DNA of 64,000 bases, from the NCBI RefSeq assembly GCF_964340395.1, contig NC_135568.1:16105776-16169775 (forward strand), given 5' to 3'. This stretch comes from Glandiceps talaboti (lineage: Eukaryota; Hemichordata; Enteropneusta; Spengelidae). Of this stretch, positions 1 to 12,451 are shown piece by piece. Made by a program: the position numbers and the translations under genes. Every line of letters begins with the position of its first letter. The first letter of the stretch is position 1. The notes beneath the pieces were generated by a model. It searched no databases. It was not told where the DNA came from and saw only the letters and a list, made by a program, of their open reading frames with translations.

Positions 1-257
1 GCTGCAGGAATTGTCCTGAAGCTGAAAGGGGTGTGTCAGATGCAGGATTTGTCCTGAAGCTGAAAGTGGTGTGTCAGTTGCAGGATTGAATTGCCTAACA
101 GTTTCTGAAATTGTTGCATAGTTGAACTGCTTATAAATGCTCTGCATGACACAAGGATCCAGTCAATAAACCACACTCTAGAATTGGTTCAGGATCGTGG
201 ATTTTATAAAGTAACCTATTATTTATTTGTTTTCTTTTTATTTAGTTGAGGGGGTCA
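1..257. mobile_element. Left inverted arm of a ~7.3-kb fold-back element (truncated by window edge)
   Basis: Positions 1-95 hold about 2.3 copies of a 38-bp unit (consensus fragment CTGAAAGGGGTGTGTCAG). Positions ~105-250 are unique arm sequence that reappears reverse-complemented at ~6840-6965, for example CTCTGCATGACACAAGGA and GAATTGGTTCAGGATCGTGG. Similarity stops near 257, shortly after GTTGAG. The outer end lies left of position 1, so no target-site duplication can be seen here. Confidence 0.85.
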
Positions 258-2503
258 TATACAGGTGTTCTTGGCTAATACCATAGACAACACTGGTGCC
301 TTTGTAGTGCTACCAATCCATCTTCATTACCTAAAAAAAGGAAAGAATATATAGAATTAATGTCCTGTTTGACATATACACTGCGAGAAATATTATATCA
401 ATGTGTATGTGACAGATATTATTTCAACAAATTAAACATTGTTAAATTTGTTCACGAGAAATTCTTTACACAATACATGTAGTCTTCCAAAGATATTCAC
501 AATTATTTTAGTCGAATGAGTCATTCCTACTCAACAAGGCAAGTACAAGCAATGATTTATGTACTCCAAGAGCCACACACAAGTAGGGTCTGTTTCACAT
601 AAAGAATGCACCACAGAAATATGGAATAGACTACCATTGAATATCAGGAACATCCACGGCCCCGCCAGTCAGAGTTCAAATGAGAGTTAAAAAAAATATC
701 TATATTCGATTAATACAAATTGGGCATATCTTTACGCTTTGTCATAGTGTGTTAATTTTGATGATCCAAGATTTAGTATGTCACATTTGACATATGGCAG
801 TTATGCCGAGATAGTATTTATTGTCAATGTCAAATGTACTGTATTTATATGACTAGTTAAGTTGCAAAACAAATATTTTCATTCCCCTTTCCCCTTAGTC
901 ATTGATATACATATTCATCTTGACTAGTAAATGTGTTTTGTTATGTTATGAACTTATATTCATGATATATATTTTTGGCATAAATAATTATTAATTTAGG
1001 AGTCCAGATTTTGACTAATTGAAATTTGAGAAATAAATTCTAAAATATTTCACAAGGCTATCTTAACTTTTGATTAAAAATGATGTGTGGGATTTTTGTC
1101 TTTCAACAGTGAATTTGTGTCTTCATATGATTATGATAATATAAGATACATGTACTACTACAATACTTAGTGCAGTTGCGATAATGATGCTAAAATATAT
1201 GTACAATGTATCTTGACAGAATGGTAATGACATGTAAATGAATGCATGATGAGCACCTTTTGAACGTAATGAACTTCCTTTGGTGTGAATGGTTTGTTTA
1301 CCAATCCAAGCCATTGCATGGAACAGAATAGTACTGTATAATATTTCAGGCAGGCAAACACCGCGTCATAAAGCACCCACGTTTAATACAGAAGTACGAT
1401 ATTTATATCTATAAATGAGTAGTACTAATAACGTCAATACGAATGATAAATACAAACATCGTCAGATAGAACTTAGAACGACTGCAATACAAACAATGGA
1501 AGGATTGTCATGACGACTTTCTACTTTGCATAAAATATGTACGATTTCGCTGATAAAGTGATATGACGTTTATCCACAAACTCAATCATACAACAACTTA
1601 GTCCTGCTTGCATACGTCTATAAACAGGACAACTAAACTGTTTGGCATGTTACTTACCGTGCATTTCTCATGGACTCCTCGATCCAAACACACGGCCATC
1701 GCGTCGTTTTCCAAAACAGAGGTCACGTATATTACGTAATGCTTACAAGTACCAGCTGGGTTGCATATCCGAACAAAAGGAGTCTGGGTAATCAGGATTA
1801 GTTCATGTTATGAACAGGTCATATACGAGTAACTGAACATGATAACGCTACACACACTGTGACACACACACACACATACAAATGTTTCTTCCGTGCATGT
1901 TAAGACGCGTTGCATGCATTTTGATTCGATCTATTTCAAAGTAAGATTCTTTCACGCAAGCAGTTTTTAGTTATATGTCTTTGGGCAATGACTGCAGTCG
2001 ACGAGCCCTTCACCCTTGTTGCTCGTGTTCCTTTGAGAAATGGACTTTACCATTAGGTCACGCAGGGGTTATGATATGAAAGTTAGCCTTTGTGTTTATC
2101 AGCACGGCCAAGCAGTTTTTGGTTCATGTTCTGACAATCGTGAAAGTTATGCGTCTTCAATGGAGTGATCATGTTAGAAACACACTGTGGTGGTATACCA
2201 GTATTCTCAAAAGCCTTGTGGAGAGAGTGAGAGCGATTTATAACGATGGAAAGAATTCAACGGAGGCCGGCAAACAGTCGTTAGCATATCAACAATGATT
2301 GAACACTCAAAACCATCGTCGCTGATAAACGGCGAAGTGCAAGGTAAGCCACCTCATTTATGGTTACATGTATGTTTTAGTTCCAGAAAATGTCGTTTGC
2401 ACAATTGGAATGAATCAAAATTAACAATATCACCATTGCCATTGTACCATCTCAGATGTAAGCTATTGTTTACAATTTAGGCTGCTTTCACAAAAACTTG
2501 TTG

Positions 2504-2640
2504 GGGGGGGGGGGGGTCAGGAGATTTTTTGTAAAACCCTAATTTTTTTTCAAGTACCCCCCTGCCATATTCCAAAATTTTTCAAGTACCCCCCTCCCCC
2601 TGCCAAAGCCCCAAATATTTCAATCCCCCCCCCCCACCCG
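2504..2640. repeat. Poly-G / poly-C rich patch
   Basis: A run of about 15 G near 2504 is followed by several C runs, including a long one near 2625, separated by A/T-rich text. The motif TTTTTCAAGTACCCCCC is duplicated within it (near 2547 and 2579). G and C runs on the same strand could fold back. Confidence 0.6.
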
Positions 2641-3356
2641 AATAATTTTTTAGTGGAATACTCTTCCTGTGCGTTAAAATTCCATACCAAGTACAAAACT
2701 GTACATAATACACTTAATACCAACTTTGTCCATTATATATATAATCAATTTGTATATTGTGTGTATATATATACACAAACACCAGTTAAAACAAAATGTT
2801 ATGTTAACCAGTGCATTGCCATTCCAAAAAACAACATATACTTGTAAATGAATTACACTTTGAATAACTCTTGTAAAATGATCAGCAGACCAGCTGAGTC
2901 TTTGTTTTCTGTTCAATATTGTATTAGTACATTATACTAGTAGTGTTACAGTTGAATGTCATTTTAGTTGTATTTGCAAATATTGTGATGCAGGTTATCT
3001 ACATGTACATTATATGAATACAAATGTTTGAGATACAAAATATACTGTTATTCTGTACTTAGAAACATATAGTATAGAGATATGAAGGGTTGCACTAAAA
3101 TTTTGTTTACTAGATGTTTAATATAAAATATCAATTTTTTTATCATTTTTATCAAACAAAATCTTCTTGAAAATATTCACCAGGTCGGTAAAACATACTA
3201 GTATAATGGTTCATATTGCATGACCAAAATGACATTCTGATAAATAAAATCTATTTAACTAAATTTCTCCCAATAATCTAGTTGCTGAAGTTACTTTGAT
3301 GACAACAATTTCAAAAACAACTGATAAGGTTCTGTGGTATACATGTAGGTCATACG

Positions 3357-3498
3357 TGTGTATGTATGTATGTACGTATGCATGTATGTATGTGTGTGTG
3401 TATGTATGTATGTATGTATGTATGTATGTATGTATGTATGTGTGTGTGTATGTATGTATGTATGTATGTATGTATGTATGTATGTATGTACGTACATA

Positions 3499-3538
<40 letters not shown>
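3357..3538. repeat. (TATG)n / (TG)n microsatellite
   Basis: Compound tetranucleotide TATG tract with TG interruptions and a pure TG 3' end. Open frames through it on either strand are repeat translations, not genes. Confidence 0.95.
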
Positions 3539-3542
<4 letters not shown>

Positions 3543-3808
3543 ACTTAAACTCAAAAAACTGCCAGACCAATGTCCTTGGTATTTGGTGGGGACATTACTT
3601 TAGGTTTGGTATCTAGTTGGGAAAGTGTCCAAAGCAAAATAATAGCATCACTGGTGTGTGATTAGGGCAAAAATTGTCATTTTTGGTCAAAAGACTTGAA
3701 ATTAAAATACTAGGTAGTTTTATTCAAAAACTACTCTGAGGATTTGGCTGAAATTTAATGCGGATGCATTTAGGAGTGTAGAGATGAAGAAATGTTATAC
3801 GTTAATCA

Positions 3809-3838
3809 ATAGACCCTCCAACATGGTGGAGGGTCTAT
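3809..3838. repeat. 12-bp perfect hairpin
   Basis: ATAGACCCTCCA and TGGAGGGTCTAT flank a 6-nt loop. No adjacent gene was recognised and its role is unknown. Confidence 0.6.
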
Positions 3839-6834
3839 GGATAATCCCACCAGCAATATGAAAATTAATTATAAAAACTTAAAAGGTGAATTTGGTCAAA
3901 AAAAATTTATCTCCAAAAGTATGTGGTTAATAATAAGACTGACGTTTGGTGAGAGGTTTCTTGAAGTGTTATTCTGTAAATTTCATTCAAAATATTTTGA
4001 CACAATTGGCCCTAGCAACCATGACTAAGTCCAACAACCAAATGCTAGTGTGTTTTTGCCATAATAACATCTGGTAGGCAAGTGAGTACATGTTCAAAAA
4101 TGAGTGCAATATCCCAAACAACAATGACCATGCCCATAGGTCCATGTACAACCAAATGTGAGTGTATTTCGTTAAAATTCACCTTTTTATTCCTAATTTT
4201 CATATTTCAGACGGTTACAGTAATGTTGGCAAGCATGTTTTACACAACACAACACATGGCATTGTTGATGTATGCACCTCTAGGCTAGCTATCACTTACA
4301 TTTTTAGTTTTGAGTTGTTGGTTTCACCTTGTAAATGTGCATGTCATTCATAAAAATTAACTGAAAACAATCCATTTCCCTTTATTTCTCTAAAATTGAT
4401 ATCTTTTTAATTTTCATGAATGGAAAATGATTTTTCATCAAAATTTGCCGGAAATACATGTACATACATTTTTAATGTGATGAATTTGGGCTAAGAATAA
4501 CCGAATAATGTTCAGTGCAAACGTACCATAACAAACATGCCTGCCACGTCGGAGCTACCTCGTGGTACTATGATTGTGATTCACATCCAAACGTGATCAT
4601 TTAGGACAATAAGTTTACGAAGGAACCGTACCGGAGTAGTTATTTCTAAAGAACATGTATAAATTTTAGGTTTTTGTTCATATTCATCAATACAGTGTGA
4701 AAATTGTCACGACATTGTATGCAAACATGTGTACTGTATTACGTATGCGAGAAGGCTTGGAAATTACCGGGTTGATTTACCCAGCCATAGAACTACAAAC
4801 ATACCGTCTTCTACTTTTACTGTTTACGGTACTACATTTACTGTTTTTGTTTCGGCTATCATTGTTATAATCAAGGCGATAAATGAGTTCATAAATGATG
4901 ATAGATGCAGTGTCGCTGTTCACTTCCTTCATTGACGACATTGAATAGAATCTCATGAAGACGTTCACGTAGAACACTGGGGTTGCGATAGAAACAAACA
5001 CCGATGGTTCCCGAAGAGCAACTCATGTGACACTCAGTAACTTTTGGCATATGTTTGAAACTGACGTTCAAGCTCATCCTCCTGTTAGAACCTCGGAACA
5101 ATACTCATTGCCAATCTGCTTCTTACTTGTCTGTGGCAATGATAGTCTTGCTGTTAGACATTCAGGCTTTCTTTTGATTTGATAAGCAAACAAAGTTTGC
5201 TGTAAGGATGGAATGCCCAAACATCTAGCTAAAGTCATTTTTTGACTTGGCATTCCATTAAGATGATGTATGGCTGTGGGTTGGGCCATGTATGCATATA
5301 TATGTTAATATATTCAGTGGATGCCTCTGCTGTAGGTTGAGGGGACTCATTATGACTATATGTAAAGTGAAAACATGTTTTTTTCAACATTAAAAATTCC
5401 TACAAACAATTAAATTCCTATTTTACATCCATTCAGCAAACTAGAATATACAGAAGTTTGTTCAAATCACCAATTTCCAAAACTTTAACATAATTGTAAT
5501 ATTAAACATGTAAGCCATTGTTAATATAATGCTGTTATCTTTTTTGTTGTTTCATGGAGTGGTTTGGTATCAGCTATGACAACTGGTGTTGTTGGGATCG
5601 ACAAAGATGAAAGGTGCATCAACTTCTGTAAACTGAGATGCAGATCGTTAGCAGATGCACTATTAACCGATAATGAAGTTGACATCGATGGATTAGACTG
5701 AGATAATTTTTGACTTGTGCAACTTTGTAGTAGTCTTTTACCTTATATTGTTACTTGTATGTACAAAGTCAAACACTAACCCAATACCACAACCTTTAAA
5801 ATTGTTCTTTATAGGTCTCAAAACTAAATAATAATTTGAACCAGGCATAATTTTCTGATTGTCGATTTAATTCCTTCATTGCTTTTGGGGTGTAGGCCTT
5901 TTACATTGTGTACTACCTGGTCAGACAAAATCAAAGCCAGCCTACTGTAATTGTCTGTATTTGAAATGAGAGTGATCTGTAAATGTTTCACAGTTTTCAT
6001 TGTGGTCTTGTATGTCCTGATTGCACGCAGGCATCAATATTGTCCAATCATAAAGAACCGAGCAACCCTGATGTAAAATATCATGAACACATCACAACAT
6101 TTGATTCATTAATTTCATACTTCAGTTCTAATACCATGGTTCATTATGAAAGTCTGCTAATTCAAATTTACAAGTATAACTTAAGTGTATATTGAATCTA
6201 ATAGTTTTCATTTGTATAGCTCATAATGACATCTGTAACATAAGCGTAGTGTCTTATATGGAAACTTCAAATTAATAAATTTCTTTTCTGCCACCCACAG
6301 ACACAGAGAAAAGTCAGGTAGTGTGAGATTCGTCATTAATAAGACGTGTAAATTGTAATTTTTAAATTTTTGTTTCCTGATGCTTATTATGAAACATTTT
6401 TAGCTCCGCTGTCTTTCAATTGTTTGTATTAAAATCTTCTCCAAACTGATGGGCTTTTAAAAAAATTTAAAACCATAAAGTGTTTCCTGAACATGTTTTC
6501 TAGCAAAGTAGCATTAGTGCTCAGACCACCATAGAGAACAGACTAGAAACACCATTGTAAATAAAACAACTAAAACTTTAAAGGGAACATCTCTTCGTGT
6601 TTGCTTGTGTGTGTGTGTGTGTGTGGAATGTTAATGCAAGAGTGTGGGTTGACTTGGTTCAAGTCCATGGATGTTTTGAAGAACCTTTTATCGAATGTTG
6701 TGTGTTTATTGGTAACTTTTTGTCTATTTGTTCTATTTTTATTTGAGCTTGGTGACCACAATATACTGAGTGGTGTTAGAACATAATTCATGTGATTGTG
6801 TAATTGCAGACATGTGCAGTAAAACCCATATATC

Positions 6835-7330
6835 GCACCCCCACTCAACTAAATAAAAATAAAACAAATAAATAATAGGTAAATTTATAAAATCCACGAT
6901 CCTGAACCAATTCTAGAGTCCTTGTGTCATGCAGAGCATTTATAAGCTGTTCAACTATGCAACAATTTCCTGCAGCTGACACAGCCCTTTCAGCTGCAGG
7001 ACAATTCCTGCATCTGACACACCCCTTTCAGCTTCAGGACAAGTCCTGCAACTGACACACCCCTTTCAGCTTCAGGACAAGTCCTGCAACTGACACACCC
7101 CTTTCAGCTTCAGGACAAGTCCTGCAACTGACACACCCCTTTCAGCTTCAGGACAAGTCCTGCAACTGACACACCCCTTTCAGCCTCAGGACAATTCCTG
7201 CAGCTGAGACACCCCTTTCAGCTTCAGGACAATTCCTGCATCTGACACACCCCTTTCAGCTTCAGGACAAGTCCTGCAACTGACACACCCCTTTCAGCTG
7301 CAGGACAATTCCTGCAACTGATAGCTGACC
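6835..7330. mobile_element. Right inverted arm with nine 38-bp tandem units
   Basis: Positions ~6840-6965 are the reverse complement of ~105-250. From ~6973 to ~7325 a 38-bp unit recurs at exact 38-bp steps (the phase point ACCCC falls at 7021, 7059, 7097, 7135 and so on), about nine copies. Each unit contains the small palindrome CAGGACAAGTCCTG or the variant AGGACAATTCCT. Long arms made of internal tandem repeats are the hallmark of fold-back (FB-like) DNA transposons. The outer edge is near 7330. Confidence 0.85.
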
Positions 7331-8199
7331 GACACACCAGTCTATGAAACATTTTATATTGTCCAGTAGAATTGAAGATTGGTGGAGGGGACAATGACTT
7401 TTTTGTTATTTCCTCAAAAAATGCATGATTTGTGTGACAGGGAAGTGAAATTGAAATTCTAACTTGGGAATTTTAGATTACAACAGCTGACCTGAGAGAT
7501 TTTGTTTTAAACTGTGATAATCTTACAGCAATTATATGAATTTTTATAATTTCACTGGCAATATTTCACTCTTTTTATGCCATGGTTAAAAATCTCTGTT
7601 CAGAATTAAAAATATATTAATTTAGGTATGTGTATGATCAAGCTGACATTTTTTCATGTAGTTAAATGAATTGATATTTGCAGTTAAAATATGATGTACT
7701 TAACATTTTCAAGGTACAAACACTGAAGGAATATTCAAAAGTTGATCAACTGGATTTTACCTCAACAATTATTAAAAAATATTAGATTTTTTGCATTTTT
7801 TGCACTTTTTCCTACTACAATTGTGTGAAATACCAGGTTTTCGGAAATTGGAAAATTGTTTTCGGGCTGTTTTCAGTATATTCTTGTGCGTCCACGTGCT
7901 TTTTAATTCTCGAATCTGAGGAGGGTTTTCTGTGCAGTGAGTTCAAAGTGCGTTCACCTGAGAAAATAGTTATGGTCATGTGACACCTACGCACTCATTG
8001 TTGATATTGGTTTGTGTTTGAAAGCTAGCATCTCACGTTGCACAAAAAAGTGACACTTCTAAACAGGCAATTGATACTCCTACAGGGCATGCATCCATAC
8101 ACTGTGTGTTCGTGAGGAAACTGTGCAATACAAGTTTTATTACAATTCAAGCTATAGTTAGTGCAACCCAAACTTAACGGTCAAATTTTATAAACATAC
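7331..8199. other. Gap without a supported gene
   Basis: A/T-rich sequence with no coherent reading frame, no microsatellite of note and no inverted repeat that I could recognise. Confidence 0.5.
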
Positions 8200-8325
8200 C
8201 GGGAGACAGATTCTCCAATTTGTTTCAACGTACCAATCATTGAAGCCAGCAATTGCAGAAATGGGAACAATAGGGCCAATGCATTCATTACAAATTCATC
8301 AAGATTTGGGTCAGGTTGTTGGCCG
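8200..8325 (-). CDS. Candidate internal exon of a membrane protein, possibly ABCA-type transporter
   Basis: On the minus strand a pyrimidine-rich acceptor (ending CCTTTAG) precedes 126 bases of open frame, followed by a donor (G|GTATGT). Both borders are phase 2, so the exon is symmetric. It encodes 42 residues: a polar start (QQPDPNLDEF), then a hydrophobic segment containing LALLFPFLQLLA, then a basic/polar end. The pattern of an acidic-F motif leading into a helix with Pro-Phe-Leu resembles the region before the conserved EKE segment of the first membrane domain of ABCA transporters. That family call is inference from pattern only. No neighbouring exon was found: towards its 3' side lies the fold-back element, so this could be a fragment of a broken gene or an exon of a gene with very long introns. 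Confidence 0.35.
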
Positions 8326-8573
8326 CTAAAGGAACGACAAAAATTTGAAAATCTGACCCAAAAGGGCACCACTCCCAACTTTTGATAAGTTATCAGTGGT
8401 ACATAGTTTTGGTGCACAGAGCTGCTGTCCTGCACAACAATGATTCGTGACCGAAATGACCCCTATTGTAAGCAAACAATACGCAGCGCACATACCTGTA
8501 CATATCCCACAATTCATTGGTATTGCCATGTAAATAGTATACATGCCAAGACATGTTCTAACTTCTTGTACCG

Positions 8574-8768
8574 ATGACAAATCAGTGTTTATTGTATCAC
8601 TACCCTAGTCCAGCGACCACTGCTACACAGTGGCACGTTTTCTTCATAGTTCTTCTCCGAGTTTCTTTTTTTGCGATACGGGTGAATGTTAGTAAACTTG
8701 TTGATAAGGATGTAGATGCGTATATGGTGTGTGATGATGGAGAAGCGGACCCCAGTCGAAGCTATGAG
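8574..8768 (+). CDS. Candidate 5' coding exon, product unknown
   Basis: An ATG-initiated frame of 65 codons ends exactly at a strong donor (GAG|GTAAGT), phase 0. Around residues 20-35 it contains a hydrophobic stretch (HVFFIVLLRVSFFAIRV) that could be a signal anchor or signal peptide. A potential N-glycosylation site (NVS) and an acidic segment rich in Asp/Glu follow. I do not recognise a family. It lies 250 bases from the minus-strand candidate exon at 8200-8325, in the opposite orientation. It cannot join directly to the exon at 25063, whose entry phase differs, so intermediate exons would be required. A chance frame next to a chance donor is a real alternative. Confidence 0.25.
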
Positions 8769-10769
8769 GTAAGTACTGTAGCACTATTCAAATCGTTGAA
8801 ACTATACCGTGACGATCCATTCAAATTGTAAGCCTCAAGTTGGTGATAAGTCATGGCCGCTTCTCGAATACCATCGCATAAGGTCAACCACAATAGGATT
8901 ATGCATCATGGCAGAAACAAACTATCTCCCGACTCTCGCACTACTGATATCTGACGATCATTTTAATTCAGTTTATCAAATTTTATATGGCGATTCGAAA
9001 GATCTGTTACACTGCGTTCGGTACGCCTTTGTCATTGATTATGGATACCTGTGGCCGGGAGCAATATGGTGAAGTAAAAAAATGCTCCTTTAGGTCAAAG
9101 TTCACTTTGGACTTCCTTCAAATAGATGGATTAATTTCAGTGAATTGAAGGGGAACATTTTTCAGGGTCTTTATCAGTGCTAATCTAGGAAAACAATGTT
9201 GTCAAAAACAATAAAAAAATATGTGGTCATTCTGAAACTATTTGTCATTAACTTTGGATAACAATACCCATGTTGACTTTTGATCAGTGCTGCCTCTTGA
9301 GAGCGGCTTTTGTGAACGCTATTCAATAAACAGAGAAAAGGGCGAAGAAAAATGGCTTCCATGACACCCCTCTACACACTTTATGATTCAACTAGTATTG
9401 GATCTCGTTAATTTTACTGTTTGGTTGGTTGAAAGGTAGAAATGTCAACGTACGCTACTGGTTTTTTTCATAGCGGTAGCCATTCAAAATCTCCAGCGTA
9501 ATGTTCGATGTCATATCTCACCGCTGATCTTCAGGTGTACCGTTATTTTAATAGAGATAATATCAAGATGACAAAATCTACTGTATGAAAGTTTACACGA
9601 GTATTTTGGATTTACCATAAACGTCACACGTACCCCAAACCACTATAACAATATGACGTCTTCGGTGTCCCCGAGCTCTAATGACGATTTGCAGTTTACT
9701 CGGTTTTGTATATTCATGTGAATAACGTTGTACTGTAATTGTACCGTGATGACGGTGAACACTATCAACTCATTCATCGACAGTTTTCGGACCCACATGT
9801 TGCGACCGGCCTTGAATTGCAACGATTTGGACTCACATGTGCTATCAAAAATCAAATCGATTTAAACTCCGCCAATGATTTATCGATTAATTATACAAAC
9901 TACACCGCAATTAAAATTGTCGCGTTATTTGCCACAAATATGGAAGTCTCCATGTACATAGTGTAATTATTTTGCATTCCAAGTCCTGATAGAGATATAT
10001 TTCCGGGTTTTATATATTAAAAAAAATTCGCTTAATCTCAAGTACTCTGCGAAATGGATGATTTTGATATTAGGTAATGCTAGCGCTGTCATTTTGACAT
10101 ATTAACGACTTTCAGTCAAAATAAGTCGTAAATCTGTGACGTACACAAGACATAATAAATGTCGTCCATTAATTTCATATGCTATTGTGATTTCTATTGT
10201 GATAAGGCGATAATGACATAGCTCTGTACAGTAAGCATATACTAGTTTCAACCTTGTATTTCATATCATAACTTCAGTGGTGCGTGTACGCTAGGCATGG
10301 AATTAAGTGTACAGGTAACTTCGATGGTTAAAAAGACTAATTAAAAAAAAGCTAAAAACAAAAAAAACAAAAAAACAACAACAACTTTATCGCAAGATTC
10401 AAAAATGTTAAATAATTCTCGACGATGAAATGCACAATTGGGTCGATTTCTCACTCACACTACGTGTACACTCGAAGGACTGGTGCTACCGCGGCTCTAT
10501 TAACTGTCCCATTAACTGACATTTTGATTTTGAATTTCGCTGTTAGAATGATAACGAAAATTCAAAACAAATTCAAATGTCAGTTAGGCTAGCGGGATAG
10601 TGTAGCAACGTTAGTCGTTCAAGTCTACGTTTATGCCTATCCTTTGCCCGATATATCCAATTTAGTGTCACTCAGATTTTGAGTTTCTATATTGTAACTG
10701 CAATATGTAGAGAAGTCACGTCGAGATATGTGTTTATCTTGAAAGAGGAATGTGTCTCCTTTCTCTTTA
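8769..10769. other. Gap without a supported gene
   Basis: A/T-rich sequence with scattered short frames of fewer than 90 codons that lack paired splice sites. An A-rich patch lies at ~10342-10385. Nothing else could be supported. Confidence 0.5.
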
Positions 10770-10831
10770 TGTGTGTGTGTATGTATGTATGTATGTATGT
10801 ATGTATGTATGTATGTATGTATGTATGTATA

Positions 10832-10862
<31 letters not shown>

Positions 10863-10985
10863 ATGTATGTATGTATGTATGTATGTATGTATGTGTGTAT
10901 GTGTGTATGTATGTATGTATGTATGTATGTATGTATGTATGTATGTATGTATGTGTGTGTGTGTGTGTGTGTGTATGTACGTACG
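10770..10985. repeat. (TATG)n / (TG)n microsatellite
   Basis: About 210 bases of TATG repeats with TG interruptions, ending in TG and then ACGT repeats. The apparent 130-codon Met-Tyr-Val-Cys frame is a repeat artefact. Confidence 0.95.
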
Positions 10986-11560
10986 TCTATACGTCTACAT
11001 GTTATCTATATTTACGAGTAATATATAGTTACTGTGATATTCTGATAATTAAGACAAATGCAAGTAAATGATAAATCGTTCTGTTAGTCTGGTTACTGAG
11101 ATTTAAAATTAATTCACCTGGCGGGGCGATCCATTGGAAAATGTAAACTTGGGTCTAGGGAAGTTGCAATATCCTACGGACTTGATATGATATTATTAAA
11201 AAATACCGGGGTCGGTAGTGATGTATGTATGATGAAAACCAACACCTGTTTTGCCTAAAGCAACACCGTTATCAGTTAATACCTTGCCCTAAAAGTTATG
11301 CAACTTTAAATATCGGCGAACATAGCACTTCGTTACCGTACGATGTTGTGTAAGCAAACACTCGTAATGAATCCGGTATTGCGTAGCTACGGACGATCTT
11401 GTAAGCCCGATAAAAACATAGTGAGTTGGGATATCACAGTCTCCCGACAATATTTATTTACAATCCGCGGAGCTTTTACACGATACTAAATACCTCTGTT
11501 GGTTGGAAGCTGTCATAGGGGCGAGTTCAACAAACAAATAAACCTTTCGCCGAGATTATT

Positions 11561-11569
11561 GTAGGAGCC
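11561..11569. repeat. Target-site duplication, left copy
   Basis: GTAGGAGCC directly precedes the 588-bp inverted-repeat element and recurs at 12158-12166. The exact length is ambiguous (7 to 12 bp) because flank and TIR share bases. Confidence 0.75.
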
Positions 11570-12157
11570 ACGAGTATAAAGTTGGCGTCAGATTCAGATT
11601 CAGATTCAGCTAGCGTCATATTGAGCGTCAGATTCAGCGTCAGATAGCGTCAGATCCGAAGACACCCGACGGACTCAATCAAACCTGAAATAATACCGTT
11701 GAGACTACAGGGAAAGATTCTGCTTCACAACCTTTTGATGGAAGATGGAATGTCTCTGCTTGCACAATTTTTAAATTTTAAATTCAAATTTTTAAAAATG
11801 ACAACATATTAGTATACGTAAACTTAGCTTTTACTGACACCATGTACATTATTGGCAAAACGTATCAACCAACGAACATACAGTGACTGAACTTGGGGCT
11901 ATCAATGTCTCGGTTGTAAGTATTTCAATTCTATTTCACATATTTTTCCCAAATAAAAATTGTGCAAGCAGAGACAATCCAACTTCCATCAAAAGGCTGT
12001 GAAGCGGAATCTTTCCCTGTAGTCTCAACAGTATTATTTCAGGTTTGATTGAGTCCGTCGGGTGTCTTCGGATCTGACGCTATCTGACGCTGAATCTGAC
12101 GCTCAATATGACGCTAGCTGAATCTGAATCTGAATCTGACGCCAACTTTATACTCGT
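11570..12157. mobile_element. 588-bp long-TIR element (MULE-like MITE)
   Basis: Two ~200-bp arms are near-perfect inverted copies: the left begins ACGAGTATAAAGTTGGCGTC and the right ends with its reverse complement. Both arms carry GATTCA/TGAATC and GCGTCA tandem motifs, then share unique sequence such as the reverse-complement pair TGTCTCTGCTTGCACAA and TTGTGCAAGCAGAGACA. The ~190-bp centre is A/T-rich and non-coding. A 9-bp target-site duplication and TIRs this long are typical of Mutator-like non-autonomous elements; that assignment is inference. Confidence 0.85.
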
Positions 12158-12166
12158 GTAGGAGCC
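12158..12166. repeat. Target-site duplication, right copy
   Basis: GTAGGAGCC immediately follows the right TIR, matching 11561-11569. Confidence 0.75.
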
Positions 12167-12168
12167 AC

Positions 12169-12451
12169 AGTTACGATAGTCTGGATACAAACTGTGGTAC
12201 TAAACCACAGTGAACGTTTAATGGTAACGACACTGTATAGGAACTAGACTACAGTGACGATGTAGGCTGATATTTCTAAACAATCGTTTCGTAACCAAAC
12301 TGCTTTGGTTTTAATTTACATTTTGTTCATATGATATTTATAGCTAATGTTCACTCTAACTTGTCTGAAGTTATAGTCTGGATGTCAACTGTGGTTTCTA
12401 ACCACAGAGTGAAGGTACAAATCGTAACGATACTGCATAGGAACTAGACTA
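12169..12451. repeat. Two diverged ~82-bp direct repeats, each with an 8-bp hairpin
   Basis: Units at 12169-12251 and 12370-12451 share TAGTCTGGAT, GTAACGA and ATAGGAACTAGACTA in order. Each contains a hairpin built on CTGTGGT and ACCACAG (ACTGTGGT/ACCACAGT in the first, CTGTGGTT/AACCACAG in the second). The unit ends TAGTCT and AGACTA are also inverted, so each unit may be a tiny palindromic element. Confidence 0.65.

Larger units (their letters stand above)
258..6834. mobile_element. Interior of the fold-back element, no recognisable transposase
   Basis: About 6.6 kb lie between the two inverted arms. Only short, unconvincing reading frames occur (103-106 codons at most, and those are microsatellite translations). 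Poly-G and poly-C tracts lie at 2504-2640, a TATG/TG microsatellite at 3357-3538 and a 12-bp perfect hairpin at 3809-3838. The element therefore looks non-autonomous, or is ordinary host DNA captured between two arms. Confidence 0.55.

Noticed and set aside
3259-3616. 100-codon frames of His/Thr/Tyr or Met/Tyr/Val/Cys on both strands
   Set aside because: They are translations of a TATG/TG microsatellite. The same applies to long frames at 10679-11071, 15786-16142, 45442-45942, 47146-47489, 52309-52604 and 63440-63823.
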